Shown in pieces: positions 1 through 5,745 of a DNA stretch of 22,540 nucleotides (position 1 is its first letter; every line of letters starts with the position of its first letter). The translations under genes and the position numbers were made by a program. Under the pieces are notes generated by a model. The model was given only the letters and a program-made list of their open reading frames with translations, was not told where the DNA came from and searched no databases. The stretch lies in the IMG/VR virus record IMGVR_UViG_3300042383_000526, positions 1 to 22,540 of that record. One strand, 5' to 3'. The DNA comes from a virus.

Positions 1-5
1 AGACA

Positions 6-209
6 ATGGTGCAACGTAACCCAGAACACTACCAAGAAAAGACTGGCACTATGATGCTGGTTGAACGGATGACAGAACGCCAGTACGAAGAATGGTTTGA
101 ACGTGCTGCCATTATGGAGCACATGGGACGATTGACAAGAAAAGACGCTGAATGGTTAGCAGCACTTGATGTGTTGCGTGATGTTTTACCACAAAGAAAG
201 GCAAAGTGA
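6..209 (+). CDS. small hypothetical protein, possibly cut at the window edge
   Basis: I do not recognise this 67-residue protein. It is rich in charged residues (Glu, Arg) and predicted mostly helical, with the sequence MTERQYEEWFERAAIMEHMG in its middle; there is no membrane segment or signal peptide. The frame is open to the window edge, so the true start may lie upstream. ATGs at 51, 54 and 69 are alternatives, and none has a clear ribosome binding site. Its TGA overlaps the ATG of the ssDNA-binding protein gene (TGATG), so the two are probably translationally coupled in the same early operon. The coding frame is supported by that coupling and by base use matching its neighbours. Confidence 0.6.
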   Translation: MVQRNPEHYQEKTGTMMLVERMTERQYEEWFERAAIMEHMGRLTRKDAEWLAALDVLRDVLPQRKAK

Positions 210-535
210 TGGAATACAATGGAGAACTCGTGCACATCGGTGCAGTTGAGCAGATTACAGACACGTTCCGAAAGCGCATCATTGTTGTGCTGAACAACAG
301 TGGCAAGTACCCAAACGAAGTGTCATTTGAACTGGTGCAAGACAACGTGCGCATTGCAGATGACTTGCGTGTTGGTGATCTTGTTGATGTTGTGTTTGAT
401 GTTCGTGGACGTGGTTTCAAGCGCAAGGACGGAACACAAGGATGGATGAATAGCTTGCAAGCATGGCGTGTCACCAAGCACGCAACACAACCACAAGCAA
501 ACCCATACCCACAGTTTGACAATGCACCATTCTGA
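209..535 (+). CDS. single-stranded-DNA-binding protein, DUF3127-like
   Basis: This 108-residue protein has the strand-rich, OB-fold-like pattern of DUF3127 proteins, small phage and bacterial ssDNA-binding proteins. The core runs from the first strand (GELVHIGAVEQITDTFRKR) through a central VSFELVQDN segment to DLVDVVFDVRGR. The C-terminus is a Gln/Pro/Asn-rich linker ending in FDNAPF, which resembles the acidic-hydrophobic tip of bacterial SSB (ending DIPF) that recruits partner proteins. The start is ATG 209, overlapping the upstream stop; a GTG at 206 would add one residue. It sits with the nuclease and replication initiator, which fits a role in coating ssDNA during phage replication or recombination. 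The family call rests on pattern recognition. Confidence 0.75.
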   Translation: MEYNGELVHIGAVEQITDTFRKRIIVVLNNSGKYPNEVSFELVQDNVRIADDLRVGDLVDVVFDVRGRGFKRKDGTQGWMNSLQAWRVTKHATQPQANPYPQFDNAPF

Positions 536-833
536 CATGTTCACAGCACTATTGCGAGCGCAGAAGTTACCACTGCCATCGACTGAACACCGTTTCCATT
601 CAACACGTCGCTGGCGTTTTGATTACGCATGGGTTGAACATCGTGTTGCGTTGGAAGTTGAAGGTGGTGTGTGGATTGGTGGCAGACACACAACTGGTGC
701 TGGGTTCGTGAAAGACATGGAGAAATACAACGAAGCTGCATGCATGGGCTGGCGCATTATCAGATGCCAGCCCAAGCAGCTGTGCAAGATGGAAACAATT
801 GACACGATCAGAAGGGCACTGGAATGGCAGTGA
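522..833 (+). CDS. small PD-(D/E)XK endonuclease, Vsr/DUF559-like
   Basis: A 103-residue protein resembling the small Vsr/DUF559-type nucleases common in phages. The likely active site is Asp34 in RRWRFDYAW, followed by Glu45 and Glu47 in VALEVEGGVW. A conserved-looking GRHTTGAGFVKDMEKYN segment and a terminal WRIIRCQP strand follow, as expected for the core of the fold. Family members nick or cut DNA, for example at mismatches or branched structures; the exact substrate cannot be read here. The frame extends upstream to a GTG at 468, but that segment overlaps the SSB gene and is low-complexity His/Thr, so I take ATG 522; ATG 537, just after the SSB stop, is equally possible. The 3' end overlaps the next gene by 10 bases. 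Confidence 0.72.
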   Translation: MHHSDMFTALLRAQKLPLPSTEHRFHSTRRWRFDYAWVEHRVALEVEGGVWIGGRHTTGAGFVKDMEKYNEAACMGWRIIRCQPKQLCKMETIDTIRRALEWQ

Positions 834-1618
834 AAGAATGGTTCCCACATGACTACCACGCAACACGTGATGTCAAGATCATGCGAATGATTCGTGAGGG
901 TGGTGCAGCGTGTTATGGGTTGTACTGGCACGTGGTGGAGATGCTGCACTACACACCAGATGCAACCACTGCTGATGTTGCAGATTCGTTGCAAGTGGTG
1001 ATGCGAGTGTCACAACAAGAGGCACAACAAGCACTGCACATGTTCGTGCAACATGGTCTTTTCGAAGTGACAGACAACGATGAAGTGAAGTGTGAACGCA
1101 TTAAACGTAACATCATGGCACGCAATGAAGTTAGCACCAGACGCAAGCAAGCAGCTGCAAAGCGCTGGGATGCAAATGCAATGCAAATGCAATGCAAACC
1201 AGATGCAAATGCTATGCTATTACATAACATAACAGAACAGAATAAGAAAGAAGAAAAGAACAGTGGTAGTGTGCGCAAGCGCACCACGCACGCAAGGCCA
1301 GTTGATGATGCAGAGTGCATTGCGTACTTTGCTGAACTGAACATGCCAGCAGCAGAGGCGCAACGTTTCACGGATTACTACACCGCTAATGGCTGGCGTG
1401 TCGGACGCAATCCCATGAAGGATTGGAAAGCAGCAGCACGGAACTGGCGCAAGGGGTTCAACGATCGTGTTGCACAGCAACAACCAACGCAAGCACGAAC
1501 AGCACCACAAGGATTGCCAAAGCACGTGGTTGAAATCGCGAATAGGCCGAAACTGTCACAAACCGACGTAGACGCGTTCAAAGCCGCGTATCTGTCCAAA
1601 GTGACGCCAGACGAATAA
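824..1618 (+). CDS. phage replication initiator / replisome organiser, DUF4373 (Lin1244/Lin1753-like)
   Basis: This 264-residue protein opens with the typical DUF4373 pattern: WFPHDYHATRDVKIMRMIRE, then GLYWHVVEML and a winged-helix-like segment ending in HGLFEVTDND (about residues 1-95). A basic helix (ARNEVSTRRKQAAAKRW) and a low-complexity linker (about 114-155) follow. The C-terminal domain contains FTDYYTANGWRVGRNPMKDW followed by KAAARNWRKGF, a signature also seen at the ends of many phage replication proteins. Such proteins bind the origin and load helicase. The linker DNA carries tandem 11-bp repeats and an A-rich tract that may be the origin itself, as in lambda O. It overlaps the nuclease gene by 10 bases; GAAGGG upstream can serve as ribosome binding site. 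DnaD-like organiser is the alternative label. Confidence 0.8.
   Translation: MAVKEWFPHDYHATRDVKIMRMIREGGAACYGLYWHVVEMLHYTPDATTADVADSLQVVMRVSQQEAQQALHMFVQHGLFEVTDNDEVKCERIKRNIMARNEVSTRRKQAAAKRWDANAMQMQCKPDANAMLLHNITEQNKKEEKNSGSVRKRTTHARPVDDAECIAYFAELNMPAAEAQRFTDYYTANGWRVGRNPMKDWKAAARNWRKGFNDRVAQQQPTQARTAPQGLPKHVVEIANRPKLSQTDVDAFKAAYLSKVTPDE
1170..1262 (+). other. candidate replication origin: 11-bp iterons plus A-rich unwinding tract inside the initiator gene
   Basis: Tandem 11-bp units are seen directly: ATGCAAATGCA at 1170 and again at 1181, ATGCAAACCAG at 1192, ATGCAAATGCT at 1203 and a decayed ATGCTATTACA at 1214. The following DNA to about 1262 is nearly free of C and very rich in A (ACATAACATAACAGAACAGA, then AAGAAAGAAGAAAAGAA). 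Because 11 is not a multiple of 3, successive units encode different residues, so the repetition is conserved as DNA rather than as a protein repeat. Iterons about one helical turn apart beside an easily melted tract, within the initiator's own linker, is the architecture of the lambda origin in gene O. The origin function is an inference. Confidence 0.6.
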
Positions 1619-1628
1619 AAACGCAACA

Positions 1629-1646
1629 GCGCACGTTTCTGTGCGC
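1629..1646 (+). other. short stem-loop after the replication initiator gene
   Basis: GCGCAC (1629-1634) and GTGCGC (1641-1646) form a perfect 6-bp stem with a 6-base loop in the 63-base gap between the initiator stop and the next start. No T-run follows, so it is a poor terminator; it might protect or process the mRNA, or be chance. Confidence 0.35.
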
Positions 1647-1668
1647 AATAGGGGTATTCACAACACAT

Positions 1669-1672
1669 GGAG
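1669..1672 (+). promoter_or_regulatory. GGAG ribosome binding site choosing ATG 1682
   Basis: GGAG lies 9 bases before ATG 1682. The in-frame ATG at 1667 has only a distant GGGG, so the second start is preferred. Confidence 0.45.
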
Positions 1673-1681
1673 CAAGTGCAA

Positions 1682-2251
1682 ATGAGCACAAAGCACAAAA
1701 AACCAGTAACAGGCTGGAAAAAGATCATTGCTGACTGGCTGGGTATTCCGACAGTCGAGATAATACAGAAACCGCCAGTGTACATCAATGGTGGTTCCGC
1801 TGTGAAGTTTTCAACAGTCGTGCCACCAGCAAGGCCACCACGTACACCACGCAAGATCATGACACTTGCACAGCGTAACCGTATTCAGTCGATGAAGACT
1901 GGTGCAAGTGCAGAGCGTTTCTATGCTCTGATTGGTTGTGGTGATCGCAACGCACTTGGATCTGAGCACGTCGAAAGATGCGTTGCAATATGGTCTGGTA
2001 TCATTGCGCACAACAAATCAATACGATTTAATCGTCATGGACAGGAATGGAGATTGATTGTAGTTGGAAAGGTGCAGACTGATATGGGTGTCAAGATCAT
2101 GGAGATCAAACAAAAGAAGTTCAAGAGCTTTGATGAAGCGCATGCGTTCAGCAAGGCAATACTTGATGTGCACAACGCCAAAGTCAAGGCAGATGAATGG
2201 GCAAAGAAATATCCACCAGCAGCAACTGTTGCATTATCATACTGGAAATGA
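1682..2251 (+). CDS. hypothetical protein, early region
   Basis: I do not recognise this 189-residue protein. The first 60 residues are basic and proline-rich (including TVVPPARPPRTPRKIM), suggesting a flexible tail. The rest looks globular: an AQRNRIQSMKTGASAERFYA helix, an ERCVAIWSGIIAHNKSIRFN segment, a strand-rich EWRLIVVGKVQTDMGVKIMEI stretch (split by the pattern into paired strands), and a terminal helix (FDEAHAFSKAILDVHNAKVK). No catalytic motif is obvious. The start at ATG 1682 is preferred over 1667 because of the GGAG. It lies directly after the replication initiator and one base before the next gene, so a replication accessory role is plausible but unproved. Confidence 0.65.
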   Translation: MSTKHKKPVTGWKKIIADWLGIPTVEIIQKPPVYINGGSAVKFSTVVPPARPPRTPRKIMTLAQRNRIQSMKTGASAERFYALIGCGDRNALGSEHVERCVAIWSGIIAHNKSIRFNRHGQEWRLIVVGKVQTDMGVKIMEIKQKKFKSFDEAHAFSKAILDVHNAKVKADEWAKKYPPAATVALSYWK

Positions 2252-2252
2252 C

Positions 2253-2462
2253 ATGCCACAATACGAAGTCACAACAACCATGATAATCACACGCAAGAGC
2301 ATTGTTGATGCTGATGGTGTAGAGACTGCACAAGAGCAATCAGAAACATTGTTTTTTGAACATCTGCAATCTGATCTTGCAACCAGCATAGCTTACTCGC
2401 ATATTCAGCATGACGTTGTTGCAATGATATTGCCATCAGAAGACGCAAGACAATACGCATAA
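2253..2462 (+). CDS. small hypothetical protein
   Basis: A 69-residue protein of unknown function, starting MPQYEVTTTMIITRKSIVDA. It begins with a strand-rich half and continues with an acidic helix (FFEHLQSDLATSIAYSHIQ) and ends in SEDARQYA. The ATG at 2253 follows the upstream TGA by one base, the spacing used repeatedly in this phage. The frame is open further upstream but that part is a shadow of the preceding gene. It is the last gene before the structured non-coding region, so it probably ends the replication transcript or is read through into the methyltransferase gene. Confidence 0.6.
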   Translation: MPQYEVTTTMIITRKSIVDADGVETAQEQSETLFFEHLQSDLATSIAYSHIQHDVVAMILPSEDARQYA

Positions 2463-2465
2463 CGC

Positions 2466-2481
2466 GTAAATAACTATTTAC
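2466..2481. promoter_or_regulatory. perfect AT-rich dyad, possible operator
   Basis: GTAAATA (2466-2472), two bases, then TATTTAC (2475-2481) form a 16-bp dyad starting four bases after a stop codon, at the head of the longest non-coding stretch. Its size and symmetry suit a dimeric DNA-binding protein; as RNA it would make only a weak hairpin. Which protein binds, if any, is unknown. No regulator gene is visible in this window. Confidence 0.35.
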
Positions 2482-2550
2482 TAACTACCACGGGGCAACA
2501 TGGTTCTGTAACTCGATGAACTACCATGCGAGTGGGATCGTAGGTAGCAA

Positions 2551-2625
2551 CACGCTGGCACAACCAACAACCGTTGGCGCGGATTCATGGTGGGGTGCAT
2601 CTTGGTTCGAATCCAAGCAGCGTGC
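2551..2625 (+). ncRNA. tRNA-like cloverleaf with a perfect acceptor stem and T-arm
   Basis: CACGCTG (2551-2557) pairs perfectly with CAGCGTG (2618-2624), 74 bases end to end, the normal tRNA length. Directly inside the 3' strand is a perfect T-arm: CTTGG, loop TTCGAAT, CCAAG (2601-2617). A 4-bp arm CAAC/GTTG (2561-2564, 2573-2576) sits where the D-arm should be but its loop lacks the usual GG. The anticodon position can form only GCGC/GTGC (2577-2580, 2595-2598, one G-T pair) with a 14-base loop; no standard 5+7+5 anticodon arm is found, U8 is missing and CCA is not encoded. So this is a degenerate tRNA, a divergent tRNA or a tRNA mimic. The rest of 2463-2648 holds other pairings, such as CATGGT 2499-2504 with ACCATG 2523-2528. 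Confidence 0.5.
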
Positions 2626-2648
2626 AACATTCACAATTTGGTGGAACA

Positions 2649-3671
2649 ATGGAATACATACTGCACAATGGCGATTGCCTTGACATATTCCGCACAATGC
2701 CAAATAACAGCATCGATGCGGTGGTGACTGATCCGCCCTATGGCCTGTCATTCATGGGCAAAAAATGGGATTATGATGTGCCAAGTGAAGACATCTGGCG
2801 TGAATGTTTACGGGTGCTTAAACCTGGTGGACATCTACTCGCATTTGCGGGAACACGTACGCAGCATCGTATGGCAGTGCGGATAGAAGAAGCGGGGTTT
2901 GATATACGTGATATGATCGCGTGGGTGTATGGTTCAGGGTTCCCAAAGTCGCACAACTTAAAAGACCAATGGCAAGGCTGGGGAACAGCGCTGAAACCCG
3001 CACTCGAACCGATTACCGTCGCACGTAAGCCGCTGACAGCAACCGTAGCCGCCAACGTGTTAGAGTGGGGGACGGGGGGTATTAATGTGGATGGGTGTAG
3101 GGTGGAAATAAGAGGCGAATTAGCGAATGAATCAGGCGGAGGTCTGGGCGCTGGATACGAGGCACACAACAAAGAAAACAGAAAATACGGCAGAGGTCTT
3201 GGTGGTATTGTATCAAAACCGCACACATTAGGCCGCTGGCCCGCAAACCTGATCCACGATGGTAGTGATGAGGCCGTCTTCGGCATGGGGGAGTCAGCAA
3301 GGTACTTCTACTGCGCGAAGGCGAGCAAGCGAGACAGGGACGAGGGGTGCGAGGGGATGGAGGCGCGTTTTGCACCGACAATGGGAAACGGTATAGGCGT
3401 AAAAGAACACGATCCTATAACTGCAAACCCCAAACACAACCACCACCCCACCGTAAAACCGACCGACCTAATGCGCTACCTATGCCGTCTCGTAACGCCG
3501 CCCAACGGTATTGTACTTGATCCCTTCACAGGCTCAGGCTCAACAGGCAAAGCAGCGATCCTTGAGGGCTTTCAATTCATCGGCATCGAGCGCGAAGCGG
3601 AATACGTCGAGATTGCACGGGCACGGATCGAGCACGCAATTAAGACAAAAGCAAATGATCTTGGTTTGTGA
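2649..3671 (+). CDS. DNA methyltransferase (N6-adenine or N4-cytosine, beta-type motif order)
   Basis: A 340-residue modification methyltransferase. The catalytic motif TDPPYGLSF is at residues 27-35 and the SAM-binding motif DPFTGSGSTGKAAI at about 291-304, so motif IV precedes motif I as in beta-class amino-methyltransferases. HHPTVKPTDLMRYL lies just before motif I, and the glycine-rich middle (about 140-260) is the likely target-recognition region. It would methylate an exocyclic amino group, masking phage DNA from restriction. Base use differs from its neighbours: runs of five and six G at 3066-3078, many CCC/GGG/CGG codons and long C-rich stretches near the end, suggesting recent transfer. 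ATG 2649 follows GGTGGA. An upstream GTG at 2574 would run through the tRNA-like element and is rejected. No restriction enzyme gene is beside it. Confidence 0.9.
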   Translation: MEYILHNGDCLDIFRTMPNNSIDAVVTDPPYGLSFMGKKWDYDVPSEDIWRECLRVLKPGGHLLAFAGTRTQHRMAVRIEEAGFDIRDMIAWVYGSGFPKSHNLKDQWQGWGTALKPALEPITVARKPLTATVAANVLEWGTGGINVDGCRVEIRGELANESGGGLGAGYEAHNKENRKYGRGLGGIVSKPHTLGRWPANLIHDGSDEAVFGMGESARYFYCAKASKRDRDEGCEGMEARFAPTMGNGIGVKEHDPITANPKHNHHPTVKPTDLMRYLCRLVTPPNGIVLDPFTGSGSTGKAAILEGFQFIGIEREAEYVEIARARIEHAIKTKANDLGL

Positions 3672-3736
3672 AACCAGAGCAACATGCATACAAAACATAT
3701 CGCAATTCTGCAAACGTTTCTTACATTGGATGCATA

Positions 3737-4228
3737 ATGCGTACCAAAACCGACAAACAGCAGATTGAATACGTGCAACTGTCAGCACTGACACCGTATG
3801 CACGCAACAGCCGTACACATTCACCAGAACAAGTGAAACGTATTGCAGCAAGCATACGCGAGTTTGGATTCACCAACCCAGTGCTCATTGATGCTGATGG
3901 TACAATCATAGCTGGTCACGGTCGTGTGCTGGCTGCACAACACTTGCAAATGGACACCGTGCCAGTGGTGCGATTGGAATACATGACCGAACAGCAGAAA
4001 CGTGCATACGTGATTGCTGACAACCGTCTTGCACTTGATGCTGGATGGGATGAAGAATTATTGCGTGTTGAACTTGACACGCTGCATGCTGATGGTTACG
4101 ATGTGGCAATGACTGGCTTTGGTGCTGATGAACTGGCTGAACTGATGGCTGATGAAGTCGATGCAGAGCAAGCACCAGATGATGATGTGCAACTATGTCC
4201 ACACTGTGGAAGCAAGATGAAGATCTGA
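3737..4228 (+). CDS. ParB-like (ParB/Srx superfamily) N-terminal domain protein
   Basis: A 163-residue protein with the ParB/Srx pattern: LSALTPYARNSRTHSPEQV, then IAASIREFGFTNPVLID, IIAGHGRVLAAQ with the GxxR motif, and a segment through VIADNRLAL (about residues 13-105). An acidic helical tail follows, ending in LCPHCGSKMKI, which has only one CxxC pair and so at most half of a zinc site. In phages this domain is often fused or next to DNA methyltransferases and often lies just before terminase genes, as here; it may help target modification or handle DNA, not plasmid partition, since no ParA is seen. ATG 3737 is chosen; a GTG at 3668 adds 23 unconvincing residues. The TerS gene starts two bases downstream. 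Confidence 0.82.
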   Translation: MRTKTDKQQIEYVQLSALTPYARNSRTHSPEQVKRIAASIREFGFTNPVLIDADGTIIAGHGRVLAAQHLQMDTVPVVRLEYMTEQQKRAYVIADNRLALDAGWDEELLRVELDTLHADGYDVAMTGFGADELAELMADEVDAEQAPDDDVQLCPHCGSKMKI

Positions 4229-4229
4229 T

Positions 4230-4595
4230 ATGGCAAGGCCACCAATTGACATCAACCCAGAGCAAGTCAAGAAACTTGCTGCAATCGGATGCACCAACGA
4301 AGAAATAGCACACATCGTTGGGTGCTCACATGATACACTTGCAAGACGTTTCAAAGATGTATTGACAGAAGGCAGATCAGTTGGCAAGATGTCATTGCGT
4401 CGCAAGCAGTGGGATGTTGCCCTTGCTGGCAACGTCACCATGCTGATATGGTTAGGCAAGCAAGTGCTTGGACAGTCTGACAAACAGGAGATCAAAGCAG
4501 AGACAGACACCAACAAGCGCATCACATTCAATTGGGGAAGCGCACCACAGATCATTGCAACAGATAGCACAGCAGACAACGATGCGAGCGATTGA
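4230..4595 (+). CDS. terS: terminase small subunit-like DNA-binding protein
   Basis: This 121-residue protein begins MARPPIDINPEQVKKLAAIG and continues with TNEEIAHIVGCSHDTLARRF, a helix-turn-helix (about residues 20-42) typical of phage small terminase subunits. The following LRRKQWDVALAGNVTMLIWL segment with GKQVLGQSDK is also characteristic of this type. TerS recognises the packaging site on the phage concatemer and hands it to TerL. Its 3' end overlaps TerL by 14 bases in another frame, supporting the pairing. ATG 4230 lies two bases after the ParB-like gene stop. The C-terminal 25 residues are polar and probably flexible. Confidence 0.82.
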   Translation: MARPPIDINPEQVKKLAAIGCTNEEIAHIVGCSHDTLARRFKDVLTEGRSVGKMSLRRKQWDVALAGNVTMLIWLGKQVLGQSDKQEIKAETDTNKRITFNWGSAPQIIATDSTADNDASD

Positions 4596-5745
4596 CGCGA
4601 ATCCGCATAGTGGGCAGTCATTCATTGTTTCGCAACGCAAGCGTTTCAATCACATCCGTTGTCACCGTCGTTTTGGCAAGTCTGTTCTGTCATACAACTT
4701 GTTGGCAGAAGCTGGTTGCAATGGTTTGCCTTCTGCATTCATCATGCCCACAGCCACTGAATATGAAAAGCGCTGGGTTGAATGCGTGCACGGTCTGTCA
4801 CCGATCATCAGCAACATCAAAATCAAAGATGGTGTCATTGAACTGGTCACTGGTGCTGCAATCCATTTCTTTGGTCTGCACCGTTTTGATGGCATGCGTG
4901 GCAACCACTACGGACGTGTGATCATTGATGAAGCTGCACACAGTGTCAACTTAGAAGATGCATGGCTGTATGTGATCAGCGCAACGCTGGCTGACTTAGA
5001 AGGTGATGCATACTTTTTCAGCACGCCAAAAGGCAACAACTATTTCAAGCGCTTGGAAGATGACAACCGTGGTGATCCTGATTGGGCATGCATCCACATA
5101 CCAGTAACATCAGAGCACCGCAACCCACACTTGAAAGCAGCAGAGATAGAACGCCAGCGCAAGAATCTACCAACCAGCGCATGGCGACAAGAATGGCTCG
5201 CTGAATATGTTGACGTTGAAGGTGCACGCGTCAAGCGTGAATGGTTGCGTTACAGCACCGCACCAACGATTGCACGTGTTGCAATGGGTGTTGACTTGGC
5301 AGTGTCAATGAAGAATGAAGCTGACTTCACTGCGATCGTTGTTGTTGGTGAAGACACTACTGGCAATGTGCACGTCCTTGATGTGTACAGAGAGCACCTA
5401 ACGTTCAACGACATTCTGCACACTATCAAGATGTATGCAGACAAGTGGAACCCCACAACGATCGCAATTGAAAAGGTGCAAGCACAAGCATACGTTGCAC
5501 AAGAGTTGATGCGCACCACGATGCTTCCAATTGATCCAGTGACACCACATGGTGACAAGCTTGCACGGTTCATGCCAGTTGAAGGCAAGATTGAACATGG
5601 CTACTTGCACTTGACACGTGGTTTGCCGATGTACTTCGAAGATGAACTGCTGAACTTTCCAAATGGCGAACATGATGATACAGTTGATGCACTTGTGTAT
5701 GCAGTCAACGCACTTCAAAACAAACTTGAAATCATTGCACTATAA
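4582..5745 (+). CDS. terL: terminase large subunit (DNA-packaging ATPase-nuclease)
   Basis: TerL drives DNA into the prohead and cuts the concatemer. In this 387-residue protein the Walker A-like RRFGKS lies at residues 29-34 close to the N-terminus, and Walker B is VIIDEAAH with Asp116-Glu117. A coupling-type FFSTPKGNN segment follows. The nuclease domain begins at MGVDLAVSMKNEADFTAIVV (first catalytic Asp), continues through TIAIEKVQAQA, and ends with HDDTVDALVYAV, the usual last acidic motif. The length is on the short side for TerL but all motifs are present. ATG 4582 overlaps TerS by 14 bases; an in-frame ATG at 4468 lies wholly inside TerS and is rejected. Its TAA overlaps the portal ATG. 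Confidence 0.93.
   Translation: MRAIDANPHSGQSFIVSQRKRFNHIRCHRRFGKSVLSYNLLAEAGCNGLPSAFIMPTATEYEKRWVECVHGLSPIISNIKIKDGVIELVTGAAIHFFGLHRFDGMRGNHYGRVIIDEAAHSVNLEDAWLYVISATLADLEGDAYFFSTPKGNNYFKRLEDDNRGDPDWACIHIPVTSEHRNPHLKAAEIERQRKNLPTSAWRQEWLAEYVDVEGARVKREWLRYSTAPTIARVAMGVDLAVSMKNEADFTAIVVVGEDTTGNVHVLDVYREHLTFNDILHTIKMYADKWNPTTIAIEKVQAQAYVAQELMRTTMLPIDPVTPHGDKLARFMPVEGKIEHGYLHLTRGLPMYFEDELLNFPNGEHDDTVDALVYAVNALQNKLEIIAL

Noticed and set aside
468-521. GTG start extending the small nuclease
   Set aside because: Adds a His/Thr low-complexity stretch that is only a frame shadow of the SSB-like gene.
2480-2550. Second tRNA upstream of the tRNA-like element
   Set aside because: Short stems exist but there is no T-arm and no acceptor pairing at tRNA distance.
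2574-2648. Upstream GTG start for the methyltransferase
   Set aside because: It would translate through the tRNA-like element, and the ATG at 2649 has GGTGGA in front and begins with the expected family N-terminus.
3662-3676. TGGTTT/AAACCA hairpin at the end of the methyltransferase gene
   Set aside because: Six pairs with a three-base loop and no T-run; too weak to call a terminator.
3710-3738. Promoter with CATAAT before the ParB-like gene
   Set aside because: The -10 overlaps the start codon and no acceptable -35 lies at the right distance.
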